NCBI GenBank assembly: GCA_015680685.1
Contig: MNCI01000996.1
Span: 323,524-387,523, forward strand
Length of the DNA: 64,000 nt
Origin: Gnetum montanum
Lineage: Eukaryota; Streptophyta; Gnetopsida; Gnetales; Gnetaceae
Direction: 5' to 3'
The notes under the pieces are model-generated. The model saw nothing but the letters and a program-made list of their open reading frames with translations, had not been told where the DNA came from and did not search any database. Both the position numbers and the translations under genes were made by a program. The number at the start of each line of letters is the position of its first letter. Positions within the stretch are counted from its first letter, which is position 1. Shown in pieces: positions 10,691 through 22,547 of this stretch.

Positions 10691-13200
10691 ACTACAATGG
10701 GTCCTATTGGTGACTACGTTGGCCTAGTGTAGTCATGCATTCTCCAACATAGTCAACATTCAAGGGTAGTTTCCCAAGCTCAGTATGATCACTTTCAGGC
10801 TTCCAATGGTCCAAAAAACTAGTGTAGGGGATGGGCATTAAAGATTTGCAAGTTTTGACACTTTTTTTACTCTCTTGAACACTAAAAGTATGTTTCTAGT
10901 GGTGACTACATTGAGCTATAAAGGCCTAGTCTACTCATAGAGAATAGATGAATTCATGGCGTTTCTAGGGCTAAAACGAAGTGGAACTATAGTTTGGTGG
11001 CATGGGGCCAAGGTTTTGGCCATTCTAGATCAGTTTTGGATCCTTCTAAGTAGTATACTATTGAATGTTGTTGTCACATTTTCCTTTTCTACTATAACTA
11101 CACTAGCCCAGCATAGTCACTAGCTTCTTTAGTGTATTCATGAATGGAAATGAATTGTCGTGAGTTTCAAATCTCAATTAACCATGTTAATGGACTTTTG
11201 GGATCACTAGTACTACTAGCTAGGGTTTTGATGCCAAAATTGCTAGTTTTAGTCTCTATTTGGGTCTTGAATTATCAAATAGCCTATGACTATGCTAGGC
11301 ATGTAGTTCCAAGTGTAGTTTAGGGACTTGGATGGAAAAAAGAGTGAAAATAATGAATTTAGCTCATTTCCTAAGGTTTCAAGCTCTAAACACACTCCCA
11401 TAGGGCTTTGGATCTTTCTAGGAGTAGATTTGAGTAATTTTAAAGCTATTTTGGCCATCTGCAAGTGGACTACACTAGGCCTTGGCAATGACTACACTAG
11501 TCTAGTGCAGTCATGCAATAATCTAGCATAGTTTGAGTTTCAAAAGTTGAGAAAAGTTGAGAAAACTAATTTTTATTGCAAGGTGAAATAGGCTCAGATG
11601 AGGTAAAAGTTTTTGCAAGTTGATCTAAATGATTTATGGTGGATTTTTACCAACTCTGGGTGGACTATGATGGGCTCTGGCAATGACTACATTGGCCCAA
11701 TGTAGTTACATTAGGTGTCAGCATAGTTAATATCTAGGAATAGGAAATACTGGCTTCTGATATCAAAATTGGCTTTAGCAAGGCTCTATGGTTTTCCAGC
11801 ATTGGATCTAAGTTACTTTTGGTAATTTTTGGTTAGTTTTTGATGGACTATGTTGTGATCTACCAGTGACTATGCTGGCCCAATGTAGGTACCTCATTCC
11901 CTAGTGTAGTTGGGGTTGGAGATGTAAAGAATGGATAAAGGTGACAAGGTTTGTATCTATCTTTAGCTCTGCTAGGTTTTAGGTTTCTTAGGAGATGAGA
12001 TAGACTAGAAAATGAGTTGTTTAAGGCTTCCTAGGTGGACTATGTTGGCCACCCCTAGTGACTATGCTGAACTAGCATAGTCACTCTTTGAAAATAACAC
12101 TTGGGTTGAGAAAAGTCAAAATATTGCTTCCATTTCTAGTCTAGCATGGGTCTACGGTCTTTGGAGGTCAAGTTAGGCTTGCATATGATTGATTTACAGA
12201 TTTCAAGTGGACTACACTAGGCACCAACTATGACTACATGAGCCTAGCATAGTCATTTTATTTCTCAATGTAGAAATGAAAAATCAAGGATTTTTGACAC
12301 CACTAGAAGAATTTGATCAAGGTTTAAGGCTATAGAGAGCTCTAGCTAGGGTTTGGGAAGGTAGGATGGTCATTCAGAGTTGATTTAAAGGCTATATGGA
12401 TTAAGCATGATATTTTCCATCATGGACCACATTGGGCTAGTGTAGTCCTATTGTTTCCCAATGTAGTCACACTTCAAATTCAATTTATGACATAGTTTGA
12501 TGCTATTCCCATGTTCTCTTATTAGTAACTTTGTCATTTCGTTACTAATCTTTGCCATAGGCCTCTTGGGTTGTTGTGTAAGACAAAAGGATGGATAGTT
12601 AATGGAAAAATCCCACATATTTCATTAGCTACACTAAGCTAGCTTAGTCCACCTCCATGTTAATGTAGTCTCATGAAATATCCTACTTTTGGATGAATAT
12701 TGTATGAATTTTGTGTTTTCCTTTATCATAGTTATTCAGGATTATCTTCCTATCTTGGTTATGAGGCTTTGTCAAGGCTGGGGGACTAGGGATTGGGTTT
12801 TGGAGGATGCATGAGAGTTTTTAGTAATTCCAAGGCTTATAGAAGTGCAAACTTTAGCATATTCAAGCCTAGAAACCCTAAAAGTCCCAACATAGTCATG
12901 GTGTTTTGGGTTGTTCTTGGAGTGTCTAGTTAGGACCTTGTGAAATTAGCAAGTTATTTTTGTGAAAAATCTTTCCACAACCTAGCATAGTCTCAAGTTA
13001 CCAATTTCATGATTGAGTTATGTGGTGTTATGAAAGGAAATTAGGGTTTAAGGTAGGCACTTGGATTTAAGGCTTTTTCATTATATTTACTTGCAAAATC
13101 ATTTTTTCTTCTATACCTTCCCACTAATATGCCCAAGTTAGAGCTCTATTTGCCATTACTACCTATCCTCAGTGTAGTCATAGTTGCTTCAAGACTACCA
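10690..13200 (-). repeat. Decayed tandem array, period about 185 bp, with a palindrome in each unit (element A)
   Basis: 'TGGACTAY' recurs near 11,465, 11,661, 11,844, 12,036, 12,208 and 12,423 (there as TGGACCAC), spaced 172-215 bases. Each unit also has an inverted repeat of the form CTACATTGG/CCAATGTAG, e.g. near 10,708, 11,095, 11,479, 11,685, 11,868, 12,058 and 12,222. The same array, in the orientation expected for an inverted element, is in B at 43,240-46,440. No coding sequence is seen. Its unit edges are blurred by mutation, and a dot plot would define the copy number. Confidence 0.7.
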
Positions 13201-13232
13201 AGGACTTTCTTGCATTCTTTGCACCAATCAAA

Positions 13233-16200
13233 ATGAGGAAGAAGGTACCCACGAAGAATCCCATATTGGAGGAGGTAGAAAAAGCTACCTAGGGCCTATC
13301 ATGCCTTCCACATCCAAGGAATAGAGACATTTTCACCACTATTTTTCCTAGGTACACATCTTTGCCAATTTTTCCCATCTATTCCGTTTATTCCATTTTT
13401 GGGGTTTATTCTATTTCTTAGATCTAGGCCTACATGTTTGTTATTTTGGAATTTTGTAAAAATCCCATCATATATTTTGGCCATGTTTATTCATTTTTTC
13501 ATTATTTATCATTTTTTTGCATGGAAGTTTAAATGTAATTTCCATGATTTCCATAGGTTTTTTCCTTTTTAACCCTCCAAAAAGCAATGTCACTTGTAAA
13601 TTTTTTTCCTTAGAAAATTGTTAGGTTTTTTAATTTTCTAAGTTATGGGATTATTTCCTACTATTTTCTGGTCAATTTTATTTTTTAATGACTTGATTTC
13701 ACCTTATAGATAATTTTCTATGGTTGTTTCCGTCAGGCTATGTCAAGTGGGTTTTCTATTTTTTGGCCATTTTTGTTCTAAGTTGTGTATTTTTCTACAA
13801 TAAAAGGCTATGAAATTTTACGTTTACTAGCTATGGATTCTTATTTTTAGATTCTATGATTTCAATGAATTTTGAACCATCTAATTTGAATAAATGGTTT
13901 GGTTTTTATGGTTGTTTTTGTGAGCTCATGCGAAAATGGATTTTTGTCATGATAGCTATGGTCAAGTCAATTTGGTAATTTTTTATGAAAATATTGTTAA
14001 TAATTTTTATGTTTTATTATTATGAGGTTATAGTTCATGGTTTTATAATTCCAATGGCTATGGAATCATTGAAAATAGATAAGTGGTTAATTCTCTACAA
14101 ACTTGTCTATAAAGTCATGTGAAATTGAGGTTTTAAGGTTGTTATGCATTTGCCCCTATGAAGATGGGCAACATTGAGACTTTGGAAAATTTCTTCCCTC
14201 AAAGTCCCATGATCTTGGGGATTTTTTGAAATGTTGGGAAGGGGATAGAAGTGGTCTGGATCAAATAAAAAGTTTTTTGATATTTTTTGTGAGTGATTTC
14301 CCATGGTCGTTTTGGTGTGGAATGTAAACTTTTGTTTGTAGACTTAGATCATGTTTTGAATTTTTCCTAAGTGTTGTTTTCTATATTGTGTGGTCATAAG
14401 GTTAAAAAGGTTGATATGATAGTTGTAATTTTATCTTGTTATTATTTTTAATTTTTTTTAAATCTAGTTATAATTTTAGTTTTTAGTTCACATGACTATA
14501 ACGATTATGTGTTGGATGTTACAGGGCCTTCTTGAAGCCTATCTTTGTGGTTATAGATATGGTGGAAGCTCTTGTGTTGCATCCATCTCTCAAGATCCAA
14601 CACTCCAATTCTTGATATGGAGTGGGAATGTCATGGATTATGTTTTAGGTGAAGGGCTAAGGACTTCCTCAACTACCCACTCCAAAATTATAGTGTGATG
14701 GTTTGATCACACTCAGCCTTTGAGACAACAACATCAATAGTGGAAACCATTTTGTTTGATTCCTCTAGCATGATTGTCAATTTATTGATTGATGAACCTA
14801 CCATTCATGCAAAGGGAAAGCAAAATGATGACAAAACTACCATGGGCATTCAAAAATTATTGAAAATTTGGGAGATGCCTAAGTTTAGATAGTACAATAT
14901 GGAAAACACTTTGATTGTTGGCCACCATGTCCATAGATTTCTCCAAAATCCTCTAGGCATTGTCTACCTCACAAAGGGGTAATTATAGTTGTCATCTTTG
15001 GTTTAGGATTCCTTTATTATGTTATGTTCTTAACTTATGTTGTTTCCCTTACCAACAAGTATAAGATGGACGAACAAGGATTAATCAAAGATGACAACCT
15101 TTTGCTCATACCCACATAGCTTTAGAGGTGTTCACTAAAAGCCCAAATGTAAGGCTTGCAGTAATGAAGCAATTGGAGGGTGAATTTGAAGGAAGCATTG
15201 GACATCACCCTAAGTATTATAGGAGATGTCTATAGGATGGGACGATAGATAGTTGATGGGAAAATCCATTTCTTGATAACATAGAAGTAAACCCATCTCC
15301 TAGAGCTCCTACAATGCCTATGTCATATAGGAAAAGTAAGTATTTTTATTTATTTATTTTGGTTATTTCTATGCTAATATTTTTTCTAGTTATATCATTC
15401 TTAAGTTATTTTGATTTGGGTTATTTAAGTAGTTGCATTAGTTTCATTTTAATTTGGCTATACTTGTTATATTTTATTTTACATGATGCACCTATGCTAA
15501 GTCTAGGCTATCTTTTGTTACATTGTAGAGGTCACTCCCTTAGTTGAAGTTATGATTATCACTTTAGGATGTACTAAGGAGATCTTGATCCTCAAGTTTG
15601 GTAACGTGAAACCTGCACAAAGTTGGTTGTCTAACCATGCATCCAATGATATCCATGTGAAGATCATTCATGTGAGCTTGTATGACCTTTCCATGGTCCA
15701 AAGCCCAAGTATTCCCACTATGGAGATGTTGAACATCATTGACTCCTTTAAACAAGAAGTTAAGAGGTTCATCACTCATGTTCATGATGTTACTATTGTC
15801 TTGGATATTAATGCATCCACTTTCAGTGACCTCTTCGGTGTCCCAAATGATGATATGACAATTATCACCAAAGTAGGAAGGGAGGTGAAGCACTAGAAGG
15901 AAGTGGAGAAGTGGATAAACACTTGTCATTGTAGTAAGAAATTCTCTCTAAGGTAGTTCCAAGATCTATTTTCTAGAAAGGTATCTCTTATTCTGATCCC
16001 ATGCATATCCTTAGTTACTATCGCAAGGGAAGGTTCTAGGCATGGAGCAAGCTTGGATCATGAAGAAGGTACTCATTGAGGACACGTGATTCAACTGGGT
16101 TACTCACTTAGTTTCTTGGCTACAATGGGAGATCCTAAAGCTCAAGAACAATCTCTAGACAAAGTTCCAAATACATTTCACACTTTTCATAGCTTATCTC

Positions 16201-18281
16201 CAGAGATTTATAGGGTCCCTTATGGTGAAGAAGGATGGATGATGGATTATCAAAGATCCATCCAAACTCACCAAACCTTGGATGAGGCATCTTGCTTCAA
16301 ACAAAAAGTTTTGAGATCCATTAGAAGGTTGGGTGAATCATTGGCTATCACCACCAAGGGGATTGGTAGTAGACATTATGCATACCCTAATAGCATAGGG
16401 GTGGAGCCTCTTGTAGTGCTAGGTAACATCAAGAGGGCCCAAGCATTGCACTCTAAGGCTAACAAGATAACCAAGGTAAAACTTAAGAGGTCCTTAGTGG
16501 ATGAGATAGCACCATTGATTAAGGAGCCATTAAGGAAAAAGCTGATCATCAATCTTAGAGGAGTGCAACATGATGTTAGAGGTATGTTCTACTTTGATTC
16601 ATTATTTTCTTGTTAATTTATTTTAAGGTTACGGTTTTAAATTGAATGTAGCTAGGTTAAGGTCTTGAAAAATGTGCTAAGTTACGCTATGTTTTACAGT
16701 CGGTGTTCTTACAAATAAGCAACAAGAATAAGAGGCTATGAAAGCAACAATGGTTGAAGAGGAATGAAGGTGCCAAGAGGAGGAGGATTTGTAGCATCAA
16801 GAGGAGGAGGTGTTGCAACACTATGAGGATGAGGCATTGTAACACCAAGAGGATGGGTAGACCACTTCAATGTCTTCCTTGAGGATCAAAAATTGGGTGA
16901 ATCCCCTAATATCACATAAGAGGAGCTCTTAGGTAATTATTATTTTTAGTTTTATATGTTGTACATATTTTTATTTTGTTGTTTCATATTTGTCTTTAGC
17001 TATTGTTGTTGATTGTTTTACTATGCTTATTGTAGCCCAAAAGCCTCAAGCTAAAGCTTCAACTTCTACTTCTACCTTTCACATGCAACCATGAATGGAT
17101 ATCATGGTTAAGTTTGAATTTATGTAGGATGTAGCTAAAGACATAATTACTTAGTTGTAGTAAATAGCCCTTGAAGTTGGTAAGAGTACTAGCCCATATT
17201 GCCTTTACTATTTATATATCTTTGGTTTTCATATGTTATTATATTTTGGTCATCTTTCATTTTTTAGTTATCAACTAAATTTACTTGTTGGAATTTGTTT
17301 CATGTTGGTTATAGTGCCTAAATTGAGATGGGATCTTGACCAGTCAGTGGAGGTTGCCGAATTCCCTCATTTACATTCTGATGTAGAGAATGTCCCAAAA
17401 ACATTATACTAGGGTGCCACTGGATGTGCACTCTCATGTGCTAAGTCTTTGTAGGAATGTAGATGCTCTAATGAGTTCCTATGAAAAAAATTTGTGAGAT
17501 TGAGGAGAAAGAACCAAAATCTAATGAAGGAGGTAAAAGACCTTAAGGATCATAAGGACTTCATAGAGGCCCACGTGTCTAATTGGGAGTCCTTGCATAC
17601 TAAGGAGAAAACTTGGGCTTTCTATTGGAATAAAATCCATGGCAAGGTTACCCTTGCCAGATATGTGGTAGAAAAAAATCTTTAGATTGATCTCATAAAT
17701 TACAAGCTTGATGAGTGGAAGGATTACTACACTTGGGTCCTTGAGTGGGATCACACACAAAAGGATGTACCAAGCTAATCAAAATGCCTACTGCAAGTGG
17801 CTATAGGATGAGTCTATAGAGCAATGACAACTAGATTTATTCATCATGGGCATCAACGTGGAGGGAATTTATAAGATGTTTGTAAAGAGTGTGGTTGTAG
17901 CCAACTCCCCACTTGCCAAATGACTACTGCCTTAGGGGAGGTAACTACCACCATGTTTTTGCATGAGCCACATACATGGAATGATGTTGACAAGACTAAT
18001 ATCCTCATATGTATTAATATTGAGGATGTAGACTATGCTAACATGTTTGAAGATCAACTTCTCTGCCATCTTGAGGTTGGTCCTCAAAACTTCCCTATAG
18101 AACATGCAACCCCAGAACCATCTTAGGTTTTCTTGTTTTAGCTTTGGTTTTATTAAATTTTATTTTTACTTAAGTTACTTTTTTTTAATGTATGTTGGTT
18201 ACTAATTGATTTTGTGTTGTCATGTCATAGGCAACAGATGATGGTAGTGGCCCTAGCAACAAAGGTGGAGATGATCCTTAG
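13233..18281 (+). pseudogene. Antisense intron-containing gene of element A, FCP1-like HAD domain plus coiled coil
   Basis: This gene runs opposite to gag and pol, between protease and RT. Inferred exons: 13,233-13,351 (starts ATG; MRKKVPTKNPILEEV), 14,525-14,978, 15,060-15,335, 15,529-16,581, 16,700-16,932, 17,036-17,179, 17,315-18,126, 18,231-18,281, each bounded by GT...AG. Exon 1 is 119 nt, the same as in B. Exon 2 resembles an FCP1/NLI-interacting-factor phosphatase: a 'VVIDMVEAL' strand where DxDxT belongs, then RAKDFLNYPLQNYSVMV and, near 14,850-14,975, 'KIWEMPKF...YNMENTLIVGHHVHRFLQNPLGIVY'. The second motif-I aspartate and the DD of motif IV are absent, so catalysis is unlikely. Exon 4 carries an unknown domain (VKRFITHVHDVTIVLDINAS, then FSDLFGVPNDD). 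Exons 5 and 7 are Glu/Lys-rich and probably coiled coil. Stops and frameshifts show it is dead. The fold call comes from motif reading, not a search. Confidence 0.6.
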
Positions 18282-19040
18282 CTTCATCATTTACCTCTTA
18301 TTATGATTAACAATTTTATTTTTTTTCTTTTCATTGATTTGATTTTAAATTTCATGTTGATGTATGACTAATGTTAGCCAAAACATTTTATTATTTGATA
18401 GTTTATATTTTGGACATTTTTTCCACATTATGTGGCTATGGTTATGATGTTGTAAATGTTCTAATTTTCATTTTAATTATAAGTTTCTATTTTAATATCC
18501 ATTGTAATTTTTTAGCATCCTAGTTTTGTTCATGCTATGGTTTTATGTTGCAATCTATGTTTTGAGGCTACGTTGACTAAACTTGGTTATAGTGTGATAA
18601 AAGGTTAAAAAGCATAGGAAACAAGGTTATAGACTAAAGTAAGAATAAGTAATAAGGTTTTTTGCTAGTTTTAGACCATGGTGGATCATACAATATCTTC
18701 TAGTTTAAGGCCATGACAGGTCATACAGTATATAAAATAAAACATATTTTTCATTATTTTTTAGTTTAAAATTTTTAATGGATTTTTCAACTTTAAAGGT
18801 TTTTATGAGTTTTTTTTTTCTTTTGAGCAAAAAGGAAAGAAAAGGAAAGAGCTTTAAAAGTAAAACAATGTAAAACCAAATTAAAATTTAAACTATAAGA
18901 AAATTTAAATTTAACATAAAGAAAAATGAGATAACACAAATAAGTAAAATAAAGACTAGGCTATCAGGCTAGAGGTACATATAATTATAGGGTTATAAGT
19001 GCATAGGGTATAAGAAGGATTAGGAGCATATATCACTTAT
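18282..19040. other. Non-coding stretch between antisense gene and protease of element A
   Basis: AT-rich. It contains two direct copies of the 'CTAGTTTTAGACCATGG / CTAGTTTAAGGCCATG' motif (18,664-18,725). The segment is shared with B (37,440-38,290, inverted) and C (about 56,000-56,600). It lies between two convergent genes, so both transcripts would end here. No gene is seen. Confidence 0.5.
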
Positions 19041-22000
19041 GCAAGTGTTTCCTAATCTTCAAGAGATTAGGAAATGTGTATGGTCTATATTTCACAAGTT
19101 TATATTCTCCATCTCCTTTAGTAACAATGTTGAAGGGGAGCTCTCCCCATAGTGCATTAATGGACTCATCATTGTTCACTTTGGTCTGATTTGCTCTATT
19201 GGTCTCTTCAATTTTGTGGCCAATGATAGGAGTTTTCTTCTAAAACTCCACTTTGGATCCTTGTTCTATATCAATGTTGTTAATAGCTAAAGGAACTGTA
19301 TTATCACTATGAATAATAATTTCACCTCCCTCTTAAGGCATGTGAATTTCTTGGTGAATAGGTGAATATACGACTTGCAATTGAGCCAGCTAAGGTCTTC
19401 CTAGGATAAGGTTGAATCTTGGTGTTTCTTCTACCACCAAGAAATCTACCATTATGGAGAACTATTTCCCTACTACAAAATCTAGAGAAATGATGCCTTT
19501 AACCACAACTCATGATTCATTAGAGAATTTAAGGACTAAAGTTAACATATGTTGCATTTTTTTGGTCAGGCCTAAACACTCAAAATGGTATAAGTTATGA
19601 CATTGGTTGCAATCACATCATCTACATGTACCCTATGTGCTTTGTATTTTCTAACCTGCATGGTTATGAAGAGGGGTACCTTGGTTTCCTTTGCATTCTA
19701 GGGGTTTTTCTTAATTTCTCTATTATGAAACACTAGCGATGTTGACTTTGATTTCCTAGGTGAATAGGGTACCATCACTACATGAATAAACTCTTCATTA
19801 GTATGGATTTTCTCACTAAAAAGAATAGAGGTCAACATCTTAGCCTTGACCAGGTCACTAATTGCTTGAGTGATTGCTTAACCTATTCCATTGCATTAAG
19901 GAATTCTTTATTATTGGTTACTGATTTATTATTTTTGACTTCTTCTATACTTCCCAAAATGTTAACTTCATGTTTATGTTGTTGTTGTGACCTAGCCTCT
20001 TTCCTTTCCTCTTGAGGTTTCTATTCCTCCCATGGTTTACTCATTAAAGTAGCCTGGGTTGTGGAGCCCATGGGAATAGATGATATGGAAGTGGGCTTTG
20101 ATGGGCCCACTTTCTTCTATCCTTCGGCTTTCTTATCACTTTTTTCCTTAGCTTTGTATGTTTCCTTCTTCTATTGTTTGGTTGAAAATTTCTTATTATC
20201 CTTGGTTGTGAGGAGGATATTACATTAGCCACCATGGGAGGTTGTTACTCCGTTGTGTGGGTAGACTCGACTAGAATGTGCTAAAGTAATATAATTACAA
20301 AGGGCTCTTTGAGGGATTTTGGTGATGACACCCTTACAACAAAAGAGGGTCTTGAGCTAGTAGAAGTTAAAGAACCCCTTTTGTTGTGAGGAGGCACCCG
20401 AATCATAAACAATTCCCTCATAGGCCTTTAATTATTATGGATGTTGAACACCGCTATGGTATATATGTTGTTATTGGAATTTAGTAAGCCCTTGTATGCA
20501 TGCATCAACTAATTTTGAGGGCTAATCAAGTTTGAAGTGTCTAGTACTAGTTCACCCTTATCTATCATTTTTTGCAAGTCATTCTTTAGTGTAAATAGAA
20601 GTCAGTGTCATGACCCAACAATTGATGATAGTGGTAGAAGTGGTTAAGATTAAAGTACTTGGACATTAGAGGATTACCTTTGGTTGCTCAAGTGGGATCC
20701 TTAGCTATTTCTCATAACCTTTCATGCCTCTTACGGGTATTTTTGATTATTTTCTTATATTGGTTCCTACCACTGTTCAATAGTTGGTCCAAGAACTCTA
20801 ACAGCTTAAGGGGAAATTTGGTATACTTAGATTGGTCTTTCTATGTACAGTTAGACCTAGACATGGTCAATGTAGTGGTCCCAAAGGTTGAGGATTGATT
20901 GTTGTTGTTGATAATAGGGGCCTTAGGTTGGTTAGTCTTTGGCCTCTATTTAGTTGATGTTCTCCTTGGTCATACTTGCTACTACCACATTGTTTTGCCT
21001 ACCCCTTTTCTTGTCCTTTCACACATGTTGACTTTTATATGCCACATAGGTGGGATCATGGCTAGCCACTGTGAATTCTTATATATTCTTAATCTAGGAA
21101 AAGGCTTGACTAAGAGACTATGGATCAAGCTAATATAATTTTGACTTAACAAAGTTGTTAACTACCCCCTTGAAAATAGCTAAGAGGTGTGTTTCAACTA
21201 TTGATTTGAGTATTTTATTGAGAAAAATGTTCCATTGTTGGATGAACTTCTACACTAACTCAAGGAATCCTTGCTTGACCTTCATCAGTTGGTCAAGTGT
21301 GGTATCAGGTTTCAAGCTATACTTGAAATGATTAATGAATTGTGAAATTAGTTCTTCCAAAGAAGATAGGGATTCTATTCATAAGGCATGATACCAGTCA
21401 AGCACTTTTCCAATTAAGGATATAGGAAATATTCTCATTATGTTATGTAGCTAGGCTTGTAGCAGTAGTCATTTTGAGAAAAAGATTATTATATGGGCAT
21501 TGGGATCACCTTCACCATTGTATTTTGTAAATTGAGGGATAGAGATGCCAAGAGGAAGCATTAAGGATTGGATCACATAATTGATGGGATTATCCTAGTA
21601 AAAGTCCATGATCTTGAAACTTTAAGATGTAGAGGCCTTGAGCCTCTTCAATTCCTCCATCAAGTCTAGGATCATTTGGAAGGCTTGATCTAGGCCTTAT
21701 GGTGCCCCTATCGGTTGTGGCATTTAAACAAAGGATTATGGTGTTTTCTGGGAAGCCTATGACCTTGCTATCAGTTGTGGCATGGATGGGAGAGGTTATG
21801 TTATTACAGTGGTTGGTGGGCCAACCAAGGAAAATGACATTTGTGCTAGTATCTATGGCACAAACGAAATGAAGTTGTGTGATCCTCAGGTTCTTTGGAG
21901 TCCCATGGTGGATCCCACTTGAGTGGTTGGAGGATTGGTGGTGGTGACAACCATCAACAAAAGTTGTATGAACCAAGGTTGGATGGAGATTGGCATGGAA

Positions 22001-22547
22001 AAGTGGAACATAGTGAAATGTAGCACCGATTGTGTTTGACCTGTGGCAATGAATAGCATGGGCCTAAACATGGTTAGGTAAGAAGAAGTAGAGGATGTTG
22101 GCATTTTTTCTATGGAGGAGACAAATGGACTGGAGGTAGGCATTGTGGCTTTGAGGGTTTCTTGTTGAACTAGCCCATCCAAGATGTTTTCATGTTTAGA
22201 TTCCATCCTAAACTCATCCTCCTCCTTGTCTTGATGCTCATCCGAGCTAACCTTCTCATCCTCCCCATCCATCTCAATCAACTAAGATAGGATGCAAGTG
22301 TAGGTTTCAATAAGGGGTATCAAATCATACAAGGAAGGAATATAGTCCTTCCCATTTAGTGTATGAACTTGTACTCCCTTTTTTCCTCTACTTCCATCTA
22401 TGGAATTAGCATGCCAACTTAGATTTTGGCACAAATGTAGTTATAGTGATCTTCATTTATGATCAAGAACCTAAGAATTTTCCCGCTAAGTCACAAGGAC
22501 CACCTACACTCATCCATAGCAGGATTTTTAGGATCATAGACCCTCAT
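19040..22547 (-). pseudogene. gag-pro: gag-protease pseudogene of element A
   Basis: The likely start is the ATG at 22,547 (MRVYDPKNP), shared with C (60,198) and close to B (30,574). An acidic segment follows (DGEDEKVSSDEHQDKEEDEF, about 22,205-22,270), then a Pro/Thr-rich linker. The capsid-like retrotrans_gag core contains 'IMDFYXDNPI' and 'IGKVLDWYHAL' (about 21,380-21,610). Further on, 'FYHYHQLLGHDTDFYL' (about 20,590-20,645) is the degenerate zinc-knuckle-like part, and a lysine-rich segment follows (about 20,080-20,235). The protease active site reads HVDDVIATNVI near 19,600-19,640, so the aspartate is present but the following glycine is lost. Stops are scattered throughout. Gag would assemble the particle and the protease would cut the polyprotein. 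Confidence 0.75.

Noticed and set aside
15564-15929. A 121-codon open frame on -
   Set aside because: It is the complement of exon 4 of the antisense gene in A; the + frame is the one shared with B and C.
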